Assembly (NCBI GenBank): GCA_903917705.1
Contig: CAIXBQ010000132.1
Location: 1-32,918, forward strand
Source: an uncultured Verrucomicrobia subdivision 3 bacterium
Lineage (GTDB): Bacteria > Verrucomicrobiota > Verrucomicrobiia > Limisphaerales > UBA11358
Reading direction: 5' to 3'
DNA length: 32,918 nucleotides
The translations under genes were made by a program, and so were the position numbers. Positions 1-7,509 of the stretch are shown one piece after another (within the stretch, counting starts at the first letter, position 1; every line of letters begins with the position of its first letter). A model generated the notes under the pieces. That model was not told the origin of the DNA and made no database searches. It saw only the letters and a program-made list of their open reading frames with translations.

Positions 1-90
1 CCCGCCTTCCTCCAACTCACGCACCAAGGTCATTTTGAAGGCCTCACTGTACCGGATCCCACTCTTCCTCACGCCATAATTTCGTTCCAT
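1..90 (-). CDS. Transposase N-terminus, partial (IS3-like OrfA type)
   Basis: Reading leftward from the ATG at 90-88 there are 30 open codons to the window edge, beginning MERNYGVRKSG and continuing with the motif YSEAFKMTLVRELEEG. That motif is typical of the first helix of the helix-turn-helix in transposase OrfA proteins of the IS3 and related families, which bind the element's ends. Only the start is in the window, so the catalytic part cannot be judged and the element could be intact or broken. The insertion sequence end should lie just right of the gene, around 105-115. The start codon sits inside a perfect 6-bp hairpin (89-104). Family assignment is from motif memory only; another HTH transposase family is possible. 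Confidence 0.6.
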   Translation of the reverse strand, partial: MERNYGVRKSGIRYSEAFKMTLVRELEEGG

Positions 91-104
91 AGGTGACAAC
101 CTAT
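89..104 (-). promoter_or_regulatory. Hairpin covering the transposase start codon
   Basis: ATAGGT at 89-94 and ACCTAT at 99-104 are perfect inverted repeats around a GACA loop. In the leftward transcript the first two bases of the transposase AUG lie in the stem, so the structure could limit initiation. Sequestration of transposase starts is known for several insertion sequences; here it is inferred from sequence alone. It could also be part of the terminal inverted repeat. Confidence 0.4.
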
Positions 105-541
105 TTCAGGACGGGACCTTGATTTCTACTTTCTGCTTTCTGTTTTCCGCTTTTGTCTTTGCTGATCTCTGACCTCCGACCTCTGGCCTCTGGCCTCTGG
201 CTGCCCACTGACGACTGATTTGTTGTGTAGTACAGGAGCCTTATATACAAAAATAGTTCTTGCCTTCTTCCCTCGCTTGAATGATACTTCCCCCATGGTT
301 GCCATGCCATCTGCCTTTGATCCGTCGTCTGTGGTCCATGACCGATCCTGTTGCCTATTTGGCGTCGGATATCCGGCATTGAAGGTTGATTTCCGCTTTT
401 CTTACGCTCGCCTCTTTGCGCATGGCGCATGGCCCTTCGCATGTACCGCACATCCTTTCTGCTTTCTACTTTCGCCGTTTCTGCTTTTGTCTTGGCGCCT
501 TGGTGCCTTGGTGGTTGTTTTCCGCTTACAGCTCTCCAGAT

Positions 542-563
542 TGGCCCGTGCGGCACGCACTTT
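542..563. repeat. 22-base direct repeat, copy 1, with hairpin core
   Basis: This stretch is identical to 764-785. It starts TGGCCC and contains GTGCG-GCA-CGCAC, a perfect 5-bp stem with a 3-base loop. A diverged relative that keeps TGGCCC and a GT..GCAC core lies at about 429-458. In all three places a pyrimidine-rich block follows immediately, so the hairpin and the C/T block look like one repeating unit. Confidence 0.75.
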
Positions 564-573
564 TCGCCTTCCG

Positions 574-607
574 CTTTACCACCCCTTAAAAAATGAAAGT
601 GGTAAAG
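574..607. repeat. 9-bp inverted repeat, part of a GTGGTAAAG repeat set
   Basis: CTTTACCAC at 574-582 pairs perfectly with GTGGTAAAG at 599-607 around an A-rich 16-base loop. GTGGTAAAG occurs again at 662-670. Each rightward GTGGTAAAG is followed by AAAGTTTTTTG, at 615-625 and 685-695, making a two-copy composite repeat. No function is recognised. Confidence 0.6.
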
Positions 608-763
608 AAAAGGTAAAGTTTTTTGACCTCTATCAAGCACTTACAAAAGTTGAGGGTGGGGGTGGTAAAGAAAACGGTAGCGATAAAGTTTTTTGCCGGT
701 GGGTGTTAAAGTTCCCGGCCTTTTCCGCTTTTCGCTTTTCGCTTTCCGCTTTGCCCTGGCATA

Positions 764-785
764 TGGCCCGTGCGGCACGCACTTT
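764..785. repeat. 22-base direct repeat, copy 2, with hairpin core
   Basis: Exact second copy of 542-563, 222 bases downstream, again with the GTGCG/CGCAC stem. It is followed by the pyrimidine-rich stretch at 781-820, whose words TTCTGC and CTTCTTCC return in the gap before the MoxR gene (7470-7505). Confidence 0.75.
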
Positions 786-928
786 CTACATTCTGCCTTC
801 TTCCTTCTGCATTTCCCCACTCGGGCGCGCGCCAAAAACTCGGTGAAAAAGCCGCCAAAATGCGACAAAAACCGCCAAATCGCGCCATGACCCGTCCGCA
901 GTATTGGTTTTGAAATCGTTTTTAATCT

Positions 929-2077
929 ATGAGTAAGCGAAAAAAAGTTTTTGTCAGCGGTTGTTTTGACATGCTGCACAGTGGCCACGTCCGCTTCCTC
1001 GAAGAGGCCGCCGGCTACGGCGAGGTCCACATCGGCCTCGGCTCCGACAAAACGGTTCTGGAATTGAAGGGCCGCGCGCCGGTCAACACCCAGTCGGAGC
1101 GCAAATATCTCTTGGAAGCCCTGCGCCACGTCAAAACCTGTCACATAAACAGCGGCTCCGGCATCATGGATTTTCTGGCCGAATTGAAACTCGTCGATCC
1201 GGATATCTTCATCGTGAATGAAGACGGTAATTCGCCGGCCAAGGCGGAGTTATGCCGCAAGTTGGGCATCAAATATGTTGTCCTGAAGCGGCTGCCGCAG
1301 GCGAACCTGCCGGTGCGCTCCACCACCAGCTTGCGCAAGGAATGCCGGATTCCCTATCGCCTTGATCTTGCCGGCGGCTGGTTGGACCAGCCCTATGTTT
1401 CGAAGCACGGCAAGGGGTCGGTGCTGACCATTTCGCTGGAGCCGGTGATCGAATTCAACGAGCGCAGCGGCATGGCCTCCAGTTCCCGCCGCCGCGCGAT
1501 CGAACTGTGGCAGACGGATATCCCCGAAGGCGACCGCGAGAAGCTGGCCAGAGTGTTGTTTGCGTTCGAGAACCCGCCGGGCACGGAGATCTTTGCCGGG
1601 TCGCAGGATTCCATCGGCATCGTGTTTCCGGGTTTGAACCGCCTGGACTACCACGGCCAATATTGGCCCGGAAAAATCATCTCCCAATCCGACGAAAAAA
1701 TTCTCAGCTGGATCGAGCAGCATCTTCATCTGATTCCGCTTGGCCCGCGTGGGGCCGGCTTCGATGTGTTCAAGGGCCGGAGCATCACGCCGCCCAAAGT
1801 CCGCGCGCTGGCCGCTACCGCGGACGGCTGCTGGAAGGCGATTCAAAAAATGGATCTGGAGGAATTTGGCCGGCAATTCCGCGCCTCGTTTGAAGCTCAG
1901 ATTGCCATGTTCCCCTCGATGACCAGCCCCGCAATTAACAAAATGATCCGGCGCTATGCCAAAAGCTCCCTTGGCTGGAAATTGTCCGGCGCGGGCGGCG
2001 GCGGCTATCTGGTCCTCGTCAGCCGCCAGCCGGTTCCCGGTGCCATCCAGGTGAAAATCCGGCGGACCAACCGATAA
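929..2077 (+). CDS. Nucleotidyltransferase / GHMP kinase fusion protein
   Basis: This 382-residue protein joins two enzyme types. Residues 1-137 are a cytidylyltransferase-like Rossmann domain with the HxGH site at 17-20 (GCFDMLHSGH) and the second nucleotide motif STTSLR at 131-136; it resembles TagD and the C-terminal half of HldE. Residues 138-370 resemble a GHMP sugar kinase of the HddA/fucokinase kind: RLDLAGGW at 144-151, GSQDSIG at 224-230 and the glycine-rich SGAGGGG at 353-359. The usual phosphate-binding GLGSS motif appears as GMASSS at 181-186 followed by arginines, so kinase activity is uncertain. A likely role is making an activated sugar by phosphorylating it at C1 and adding a nucleotide; the substrate cannot be read. 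The glycosyltransferase 57 bases downstream supports a glycoconjugate role. No Shine-Dalgarno site precedes the ATG. Confidence 0.85.
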   Translation: MSKRKKVFVSGCFDMLHSGHVRFLEEAAGYGEVHIGLGSDKTVLELKGRAPVNTQSERKYLLEALRHVKTCHINSGSGIMDFLAELKLVDPDIFIVNEDGNSPAKAELCRKLGIKYVVLKRLPQANLPVRSTTSLRKECRIPYRLDLAGGWLDQPYVSKHGKGSVLTISLEPVIEFNERSGMASSSRRRAIELWQTDIPEGDREKLARVLFAFENPPGTEIFAGSQDSIGIVFPGLNRLDYHGQYWPGKIISQSDEKILSWIEQHLHLIPLGPRGAGFDVFKGRSITPPKVRALAATADGCWKAIQKMDLEEFGRQFRASFEAQIAMFPSMTSPAINKMIRRYAKSSLGWKLSGAGGGGYLVLVSRQPVPGAIQVKIRRTNR

Positions 2078-2134
2078 GCGCTAAGCCCACCGCGTGGTGT
2101 TTCTGTTTTCTCGATTTTTAACTTTTATCCGTCG

Positions 2135-3361
2135 ATGCGAATCCTCCTGCTCAACCAGGTTTTTTACCCTGACGTCGTTGCCACCGCGCAATACCTGACC
2201 GACCTCGCGGCGGAACTGTCCGCGCGCGGCCACGAAGTCACGGTGGTCTGCGGCCGGCGGGCTTACGAGCATCCGGAAACCATTTATCCGGCGCGCGAGA
2301 CCTGGCGCGGCGTGAAGATCATCCGCGTCTATTCCACGCGCCTGGGTAAGGGGGCCAAGTGGCGGCGCGCGGTGGACTTCGCCAGCTTCCTTGTTTCCTG
2401 CTGCGTCCGGCTGTTGTTCCTGCCGCGGCAGGATGTGGTGCTGGCGTTGACCACCCCCCCGCTGATTTCGTTCATCGGCGCGTGGCGGGCTAAATTGTGG
2501 CGGGCGAAGTTCTGCTACTGGGTCATGGATTTCAATCCGGACGAGGCCATCGCCGCCGGCTGGCTTCGGGCGGATTCGTTCGCGGCCCGGTTTCTGGAGC
2601 GGCTCTCGCGGTTCAGCCTGCGCCGGGCGGACGGCATCATCGCCCTCGACCGGTTCATGCGCGATCGCATCGTGGCGAAGCAAATTGCGCCGGAAAAAGT
2701 CGCGGTCATCCCGCCGTGGTCGCAGGACCGGCAGGTGGCGTTCGATGCGGCCGGGCGGGACAAGTTTCGCGCGGCCCAGGGTCTGGCCGGTAAGTTTGTG
2801 GTGGCATATTCCGGCAATCACAGCCCCGTGCATCCGCTGGACACGCTGATGCAGGCGGCGGACCGGCTGCGTGCGGAAACGGACATCGTCTTTTGCTTCA
2901 TCGGCGGCGGCAGCGAATTTCAGCGCGTGAAAAAATGGGCGGCGGAAACCGGCAATCCGCAGGTGCGCTGCCTGCCGTATCAGCCGCTCGATCAATTGTC
3001 GGCCTCGTTGTCGGCGGCGGATGCGCATGTGGTCGTTATGGGCAACGCCATGCTGGGACTCGTTCACCCTTGCAAGATTTACAATATCCTGACGGTGGGC
3101 GCCCCGGTGGTTTACATCGGGCCGGAAGCGAGCCACGTCACGGAAATCATGGAAGGTTTGCAGCCGCCCCATCCGTGGATCAGGGTTCGCCACGGCGAGG
3201 CGGAAGCCTTGGCTCAACAGATTAGTAAATTGCGCACGGCGGCCGCCGGGCATGACCGCTTGCCGCCAACCGAAGTCGAAGCGTGCTATTCCCAGGCGAT
3301 CCTGCTGCCACGGCTGGTGGCCGTATTGGATCAGTCAAAGGCACCGAAACCCGGCAGATAA
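2135..3361 (+). CDS. Glycosyltransferase family 4 protein
   Basis: A 408-residue GT-B fold glycosyltransferase. The N-terminus MRILLLNQVFYPD followed by the LAAELSARGHEVTVVC helix and strand is typical of GT4 enzymes of the WcaI type, which transfer sugars from nucleotide donors to lipid-linked or polysaccharide acceptors at the inner membrane face. The donor-side domain begins near residue 225 (VVAYSGNHSPVH), and VHPCKIYNILTVGAPVV near 307-323 matches the region where GT4 enzymes hold the donor. A hydrophobic patch at about 85-115 may attach it to the membrane. There is no signal peptide. It follows the nucleotidyltransferase-GHMP gene and is closed by a strong terminator 21 bases after the stop, so the two genes probably form one transcript. 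Donor and acceptor are unknown. Confidence 0.92.
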   Translation: MRILLLNQVFYPDVVATAQYLTDLAAELSARGHEVTVVCGRRAYEHPETIYPARETWRGVKIIRVYSTRLGKGAKWRRAVDFASFLVSCCVRLLFLPRQDVVLALTTPPLISFIGAWRAKLWRAKFCYWVMDFNPDEAIAAGWLRADSFAARFLERLSRFSLRRADGIIALDRFMRDRIVAKQIAPEKVAVIPPWSQDRQVAFDAAGRDKFRAAQGLAGKFVVAYSGNHSPVHPLDTLMQAADRLRAETDIVFCFIGGGSEFQRVKKWAAETGNPQVRCLPYQPLDQLSASLSAADAHVVVMGNAMLGLVHPCKIYNILTVGAPVVYIGPEASHVTEIMEGLQPPHPWIRVRHGEAEALAQQISKLRTAAAGHDRLPPTEVEACYSQAILLPRLVAVLDQSKAPKPGR

Positions 3362-3381
3362 CAGCTCGACCATTCCTTTCA

Positions 3382-3417
3382 CCCTCGCAGGCTTCGGCCG
3401 GCGGGGGTTTTGTTTTT
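3382..3417 (+). terminator. Rho-independent terminator with UUCG loop
   Basis: CCCTCGC at 3382-3388 pairs with GCGGGGG at 3401-3407 (one T-G wobble), and inside it GGC/GCC closes a TTCG tetraloop at 3393-3396. The stem is followed at once by TTTTGTTTTT. It ends the glycosyltransferase transcript. Confidence 0.9.
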
Positions 3418-3767
3418 CCGGGCTGGTTGAGTCTTTACATTTCGGGTGATGACGCGGCCAGGCCTCTCGGTTTTTGCCCGCATTTTGCTAAGTTTCCAGC
3501 TCGATTTCGTAACCTTCTTCCTGTTCACTTAGAGCATTGACAGCAAAGATGTGGCGATGGGCAGCGTGGATTTTTGGTTTTGGGCGAGGCTTCAGCGAAG
3601 GCGCAGGTTTGAAAACCCTGTAACTGAGTGGAAACGAAGCCAAAAGCCAAAAAGACCGCTGTCCGCCAGTGACATCAGCCCATCGCTGCATATTTGATGG
3701 ATATGCTCTATTCTATTGAGGCATGCCGGCAGCTGAATCAAGTCAGCCAGTCTCCTGATGAACCCAC
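3418..3767. other. Intergenic region before the long operon
   Basis: About 350 bases of lower GC than the genes around it. It should contain the promoter for the gene train starting at 3768, but I could not find a -35/-10 pair with good spacing. One leftward small frame with a gene-like acidic end lies at 3488-3691 (separate entry). Confidence 0.5.
3488..3691 (-). CDS. Possible small protein with acidic C-terminus, unrecognised
   Basis: A leftward open frame of 67 codons. The first part is rich in Lys, Pro and Arg (KPAPSLKPRPKPK) and the last 16 residues, NALSEQEEGYEIELET, look protein-like rather than random. It may be the tail of a decayed gene rather than an intact small gene, because no Shine-Dalgarno site or promoter precedes the ATG at 3691. 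It faces the terminator of the upstream pair. I recognise no family. Confidence 0.22.
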   Translation of the reverse strand: MQRWADVTGGQRSFWLLASFPLSYRVFKPAPSLKPRPKPKIHAAHRHIFAVNALSEQEEGYEIELET

Positions 3768-5819
3768 ATGATCCTGCAATCCATATTACAAAACGCCTTT
3801 CGTTGGGTCTGGCTTGGCTCGCTGGTGGCGACGGCGGCGCTATCCGCCCGCGCTCAGGACTCGGTGATCAATACCAGTCCGCTCCGATTGCGGATTGAAC
3901 CGCTGTCGAACTCAGCCTGGCCGGCCACCGTGGGCACATTCGAGATCTCACCGTGCCTCGCGTCTGCCGGTCGGTTCGGCGTGTTCACCGCTGCCGGCAA
4001 ACCCGTCGCGTTCCAGACGCTCTGGTCGGCGGGCGGCGATGTGACTTACATCCGTTTTGACACCTCGACGCTGGCCAAAACATATTACATTTGCTTCGAC
4101 ACCAATCTTCCGCCGGCGCCCGGAAGCTGGAAGCCGCAGGCGGGTGTGTTGCTCGAAACCCGCCCTTGCGCCGAGCAGTCCGTCCGCACTATGGCTGAAT
4201 TCACGCAGTTGCTGAATTCCGCCGGGCCGGTGCAGGGGCGCGGTTATGTGCCGGAAATCTTTCTCGGCATCAATCCGTTTGGCCCGGGCACATTTTACAC
4301 GGCGACGTTCACCGGCTGGTTTGTCGCGCCGGGCGCCGGCAGCTTCGGTTTCGCCACCGTCTCGTCCGGTCCGTCCTCCCTGATGGTGGATGGCCAGTTG
4401 GTCACGGAATGGCTCGGCAGGCATCCGCCCAACGGCGGACGGCGCGGCCAGCACAGCGGGGAAATCCGGCTGGGGGCCGGCCTGCACCGGCTTGAATACA
4501 CCGGCATCCAATTCGACGGTGAGGCCGCCGCCGAGGCCGCCTGGAAACCGCCCGGCGCGGATCATTACGTCCTTATGTCCGCGAATGCCTTTCTGCCGGT
4601 CGCCCGCTTTCGCGCCACTTCGTTTGAAACCACCACCACGCCGGAGACGCTATATTTCGAGGCGCACACGATGGAGCATTGTGCGCTGGACGAATCGGTG
4701 GTGCCGCGCGTCCGTTTTCGCGTCGTGGACAATTACCAGCACCGCGAATACCGCTGGCGCTTCGACGACGGCGGCGCGGCGGCCGGTTTGAACACCTCGC
4801 ATTTTTTCCCGCAACCCGGCCTGCGCAATGTCACGCTCGAAGCCTGGGCCGGCGGCCAGCTCGTGGCGACCAATGCCGTTCGCCTCCGGGTCACGCCGGA
4901 TTGGATGCAGCGTGACTGGTGGCGCGATGATATTTTCAATGACGCGAAAAATGATTTTCTCCACCGCGATTTGGCCAAAATGCCCCCGCGCGATATCGCG
5001 GCGATCATCACCCTGGCTGACCGCGCCGACGACCGCGAATTGCTCACGTACGCCGGCAAAATGATGGTGCAGCGCGCCCCTGAATTTTCGACCGCCGCCG
5101 ACGGGATCGAATTTTATAAACTGGGGATCGGGTTCCAGCACCAGGGCGACGATGGCGATGCGCTCGCGGAAAAGTCCTTCCGGCTCGCGCTCGCGCCCGA
5201 GCGCAATCTCGGCGCCGTCGCCGACAAGGTGAAGCTGCGCCTGGCGGATTTCCTGATGGATTGCCCTGGCGATCTCGCCGGTGCGGAATCCTTGCTCGGC
5301 GAAGTCCGTCCCGGCAGCCTGACGGGCGATGAAAAACGTCTGCAAAAGCTGCTCGCGGGCGATTTGCTGTTGGCGCGCGGCAAAATCGAGGAGGCGCGGC
5401 AGCAATTTCTTTCCATCGGCTCCCGCCAGAATGGGGCCAATTCTGAAACCACCCGGGCGGCGCGGCTGGAAGGCGCGAACATTTTCATCGAGCACGATCA
5501 GTTCGACGAAGCGCGGCAGGCGCTCGACTGGCTGACGTTTGAATTTCCGCTGGAGCGGATGTCGGTGGGCACCAGCTTGCTGGCGATCGAGCTGGCCTTG
5601 AAGCAGAAGGAATTCCGGCGCGCCTTCACCGGCTGCCAGCGGTTGCTGCCCGTCGCGGAAAACGACCCGCAGCAGTCGCGGGTGCTTTTCGCCACGGTCG
5701 AATCCGGCCTCGCCTCGGGCAAAACCGAAGAGGCCCGCCGTGCCCTGGCGCGGTTGCTGAAGGAGTTTCCTTACAGCGAATCCGCCGCGAAGGCAAAGGA
5801 CCGGTGGCCGTCAAAGTAG
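3768..5819 (+). CDS. Secreted PA14-like / PKD-like / TPR protein
   Basis: A 683-residue exported protein. Residues 1-30 form a signal peptide with a plausible cut after SARA. Residues about 158-265 resemble a PA14-type beta-barrel (FTGWFVAPGAGSFGFATVSS, then MVDGQLV and LGAGLHRLEY), a fold that usually binds carbohydrate. Residues about 315-377 resemble a PKD domain (YRWRFDDGG ... HFFPQPGLRNVTL). Residues about 385-683 are helical repeats of TPR type with alternating Ala/Leu/Arg, including ALAPERNLG and EEARRALARLLKEFPYSESA. TPR proteins commonly accompany MoxR/BatA operons as assembly partners, and this one heads the train, so a periplasmic scaffold or sugar-sensing role is inferred. The ATG has no Shine-Dalgarno site. 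Confidence 0.85.
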   Translation: MILQSILQNAFRWVWLGSLVATAALSARAQDSVINTSPLRLRIEPLSNSAWPATVGTFEISPCLASAGRFGVFTAAGKPVAFQTLWSAGGDVTYIRFDTSTLAKTYYICFDTNLPPAPGSWKPQAGVLLETRPCAEQSVRTMAEFTQLLNSAGPVQGRGYVPEIFLGINPFGPGTFYTATFTGWFVAPGAGSFGFATVSSGPSSLMVDGQLVTEWLGRHPPNGGRRGQHSGEIRLGAGLHRLEYTGIQFDGEAAAEAAWKPPGADHYVLMSANAFLPVARFRATSFETTTTPETLYFEAHTMEHCALDESVVPRVRFRVVDNYQHREYRWRFDDGGAAAGLNTSHFFPQPGLRNVTLEAWAGGQLVATNAVRLRVTPDWMQRDWWRDDIFNDAKNDFLHRDLAKMPPRDIAAIITLADRADDRELLTYAGKMMVQRAPEFSTAADGIEFYKLGIGFQHQGDDGDALAEKSFRLALAPERNLGAVADKVKLRLADFLMDCPGDLAGAESLLGEVRPGSLTGDEKRLQKLLAGDLLLARGKIEEARQQFLSIGSRQNGANSETTRAARLEGANIFIEHDQFDEARQALDWLTFEFPLERMSVGTSLLAIELALKQKEFRRAFTGCQRLLPVAENDPQQSRVLFATVESGLASGKTEEARRALARLLKEFPYSESAAKAKDRWPSK

Positions 5820-5896
5820 TTGGCAGGCGCCGGATTCACCTCCATCTTATGTCATTCATCAGTAACCGGAAAGATGGCGCGTTCGTCTCAACCTAT

Positions 5897-7411
5897 ATGA
5901 AATCCCGGCAATCGTGGTGGCTGGCGTTGCTGCTCGGCGGCACGATCGTTTCGTCTGCGGCGGAAAAGGACTGGTTCGTTCCGCTCGGTCCGCCGCCCGA
6001 AGCCGGCAAGCGCCGCATCTCCGGCGGCGAGTCGTTCCCGCCCTTGCCGCTGCCCGCCACGCCGCTCCGCCGGACCGAGCGCAAACGGGAGCCGAGTCCG
6101 CCCAAGCTCATCGCCAAGGTCGCCTGGGGCGAGGAGGCGACGTATACCTATGATGAAGGCGGGAAAACCCGCATTGCCGACTGGAATCTCTGCCCCGGCG
6201 ATCTCCAGCAATTGATGAAAGCCGCCAGCGCGCGGCTGGGCACGACTTACGGCGCGGACAGTTTCAGCCTGGCAACCTTCGACGGCGATCCGGCGAAAAC
6301 GCCGGTGCTGTTCTTCAGCGGCGTGCGCACGATCCGGTTTTCGCCACATGAACTGGAATTGCTCCGCAGCTACGTGTTGCGCGGCGGGATGATCGTGGCC
6401 GACAGCATCGCGGGCTCGCCGTATTTCTACGATTCGTTCCGCGCGGCCATGGAGCAGATATTTCCCGACCTGGGATTCCGCTCGATTCCCGAGGATCATC
6501 CGATTTATCACATGCTCGTGGACGTGGACAAGGTGGGCTTCCCGAAGAATTCCAAATCCGACCGGCCGGAACTTGAGGGGATGTATGTCTATTCGCGCAT
6601 CGGCGTGCTGATTTCCAAATACGGCCTCGGCTGCGGCTGGGATGGGCACGAAGTGCCGATGCTCAAGCAGGCGCAATATTACGACCCGGTCTCGGCCGAA
6701 AAAATCGGCGTGAACCTCATCGCCTACGCCGTCGGCTATGCGCGGCTCGGTCGCGAACAGGCCAAGCCGGAACTTTACGGCGCGCTGGACGAAAAACACC
6801 CGACGGATGAATTCGTCTTCGCGCAAATCAAGCATGACGGCGCTTGGAATGCGGAATCCGGGGGCGCGACGCGCCTGCTGGAGCAGTTGCGCCAGAACAC
6901 CTCGCTGCGCGTGAGCCTCAAGCGCGTGCCGGTGCAGCCGGGCCATGACGATTTGTCGCCGTTCACGTTTTTGTATCTGACCGGGCTGGATGATTTTCAC
7001 TGGGATGCGGCGGCGGTCGCGTCGGTGAAACATTTTCTCGATTCCGGCGGCACGCTGCTCATCAATAACAGCCTCGGCCTGCGCACCTTTGACGCCGCGG
7101 TGCGGCGCGAGCTGAAAAAGGTCCTGCCGGAAAGCGAGCTGACGCCGCTGGCCGCGTCGAGTCCGCTGTTCACTTCCGTTTTTAAAATCGGCGCCGCCGA
7201 TTACACCGCCGCCGCCCGGGCGCAAAAGCCCGGCCTCAGTGCGCCCCGACTCGAGGGGGTTTCGCTGCACGGCGACGTGAAGGTGATTTACAGCCCGTAC
7301 GATCTGGAAGCCGGCTGGCAGGGCATGGATCATCCGCTCGCCAAGGCTTACGTGCCGGATTCCGCGCTGAAACTTGGCATCAACATCGTCATGTATGCCA
7401 TGACGCACTGA
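5897..7411 (+). CDS. Secreted protein with two DUF4159-like domains
   Basis: I chose the ATG at 5897 because it gives a clean signal peptide (MKSRQSWWLALLLGGTIVSSAA); a GTG at 5804 overlapping the previous stop, and an ATG at 5849, are longer options. The mature protein of about 480 residues contains two copies of a GATase-like fold of DUF4159 type. In the first, PVLFFSGVRTIRFSPHE, then LLRSYVLRGGMIVADS, then YYDPVSAEKIGVNLIAYAVGY; in the second, FTFLYLTGLDDFHWD, then VKHFLDSGGTLLINN, then LKLGINIVMYAMTH. DUF4159 genes are regularly found beside MoxR and BatA genes in Planctomycetes and Verrucomicrobia; no biochemical role is established. The duplication suggests an internal pseudo-dimer. Confidence 0.87.
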   Translation: MKSRQSWWLALLLGGTIVSSAAEKDWFVPLGPPPEAGKRRISGGESFPPLPLPATPLRRTERKREPSPPKLIAKVAWGEEATYTYDEGGKTRIADWNLCPGDLQQLMKAASARLGTTYGADSFSLATFDGDPAKTPVLFFSGVRTIRFSPHELELLRSYVLRGGMIVADSIAGSPYFYDSFRAAMEQIFPDLGFRSIPEDHPIYHMLVDVDKVGFPKNSKSDRPELEGMYVYSRIGVLISKYGLGCGWDGHEVPMLKQAQYYDPVSAEKIGVNLIAYAVGYARLGREQAKPELYGALDEKHPTDEFVFAQIKHDGAWNAESGGATRLLEQLRQNTSLRVSLKRVPVQPGHDDLSPFTFLYLTGLDDFHWDAAAVASVKHFLDSGGTLLINNSLGLRTFDAAVRRELKKVLPESELTPLAASSPLFTSVFKIGAADYTAAARAQKPGLSAPRLEGVSLHGDVKVIYSPYDLEAGWQGMDHPLAKAYVPDSALKLGINIVMYAMTH

Positions 7412-7436
7412 CCGGCCAGGCAGGGGGGCGAATGAT

Positions 7437-7483
7437 GAATGAAGCAACCCAACGCCGGCAACTGACGGCTGGCTTCTTCATTC
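7437..7483. repeat. Intra-operon inverted repeat with pyrimidine-rich tail
   Basis: GAATGAAG at 7437-7444 pairs perfectly with CTTCATTC at 7476-7483. The right arm runs into a C/T-rich stretch to 7505 carrying TTCTGCATTCTTCC, a word related to that at 781-820. It fills the gap before the FHA-MoxR gene. A similar structure fills the next gap (8839-8896). Confidence 0.6.
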
Positions 7484-7509
7484 GGCCTTCTGCATTCTTC
7501 CTCTAATTT

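Larger units (their letters stand above)
105..928. other. Intergenic region: pyrimidine-rich repeated words, no convincing gene
   Basis: About 820 bases between the transposase and the first full gene. Open frames exist on both strands but translate to low-complexity Arg/Ser/Phe-rich strings with no family resemblance. The plus strand holds blocks of C and T with recurring words such as TTTCTGCTTTCT and CCGCTTTTCGCTTTTCGC at about 120-205, 390-500, 719-760 and 780-820. There is a 7-base tandem of CTGGCCT type near 181-201, a palindromic 22-base direct repeat and a GTGGTAAAG repeat set (listed separately). No tRNA or clear sigma-70 promoter was seen. Confidence 0.7.

Noticed and set aside
101..640. 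Leftward open frame of 179 codons in the 5' region
   Set aside because: It translates C/T repeat words into Arg/Gly/Lys/Glu strings without any family motif and overlaps the repeats.
5888..7447. Long leftward open frame of about 519 codons opposite the DUF4159 gene
   Set aside because: It is antisense to a signal-peptide protein with recognisable domains; the translation is Arg/His/Gly-rich as expected from the shadow of a GC-rich gene.
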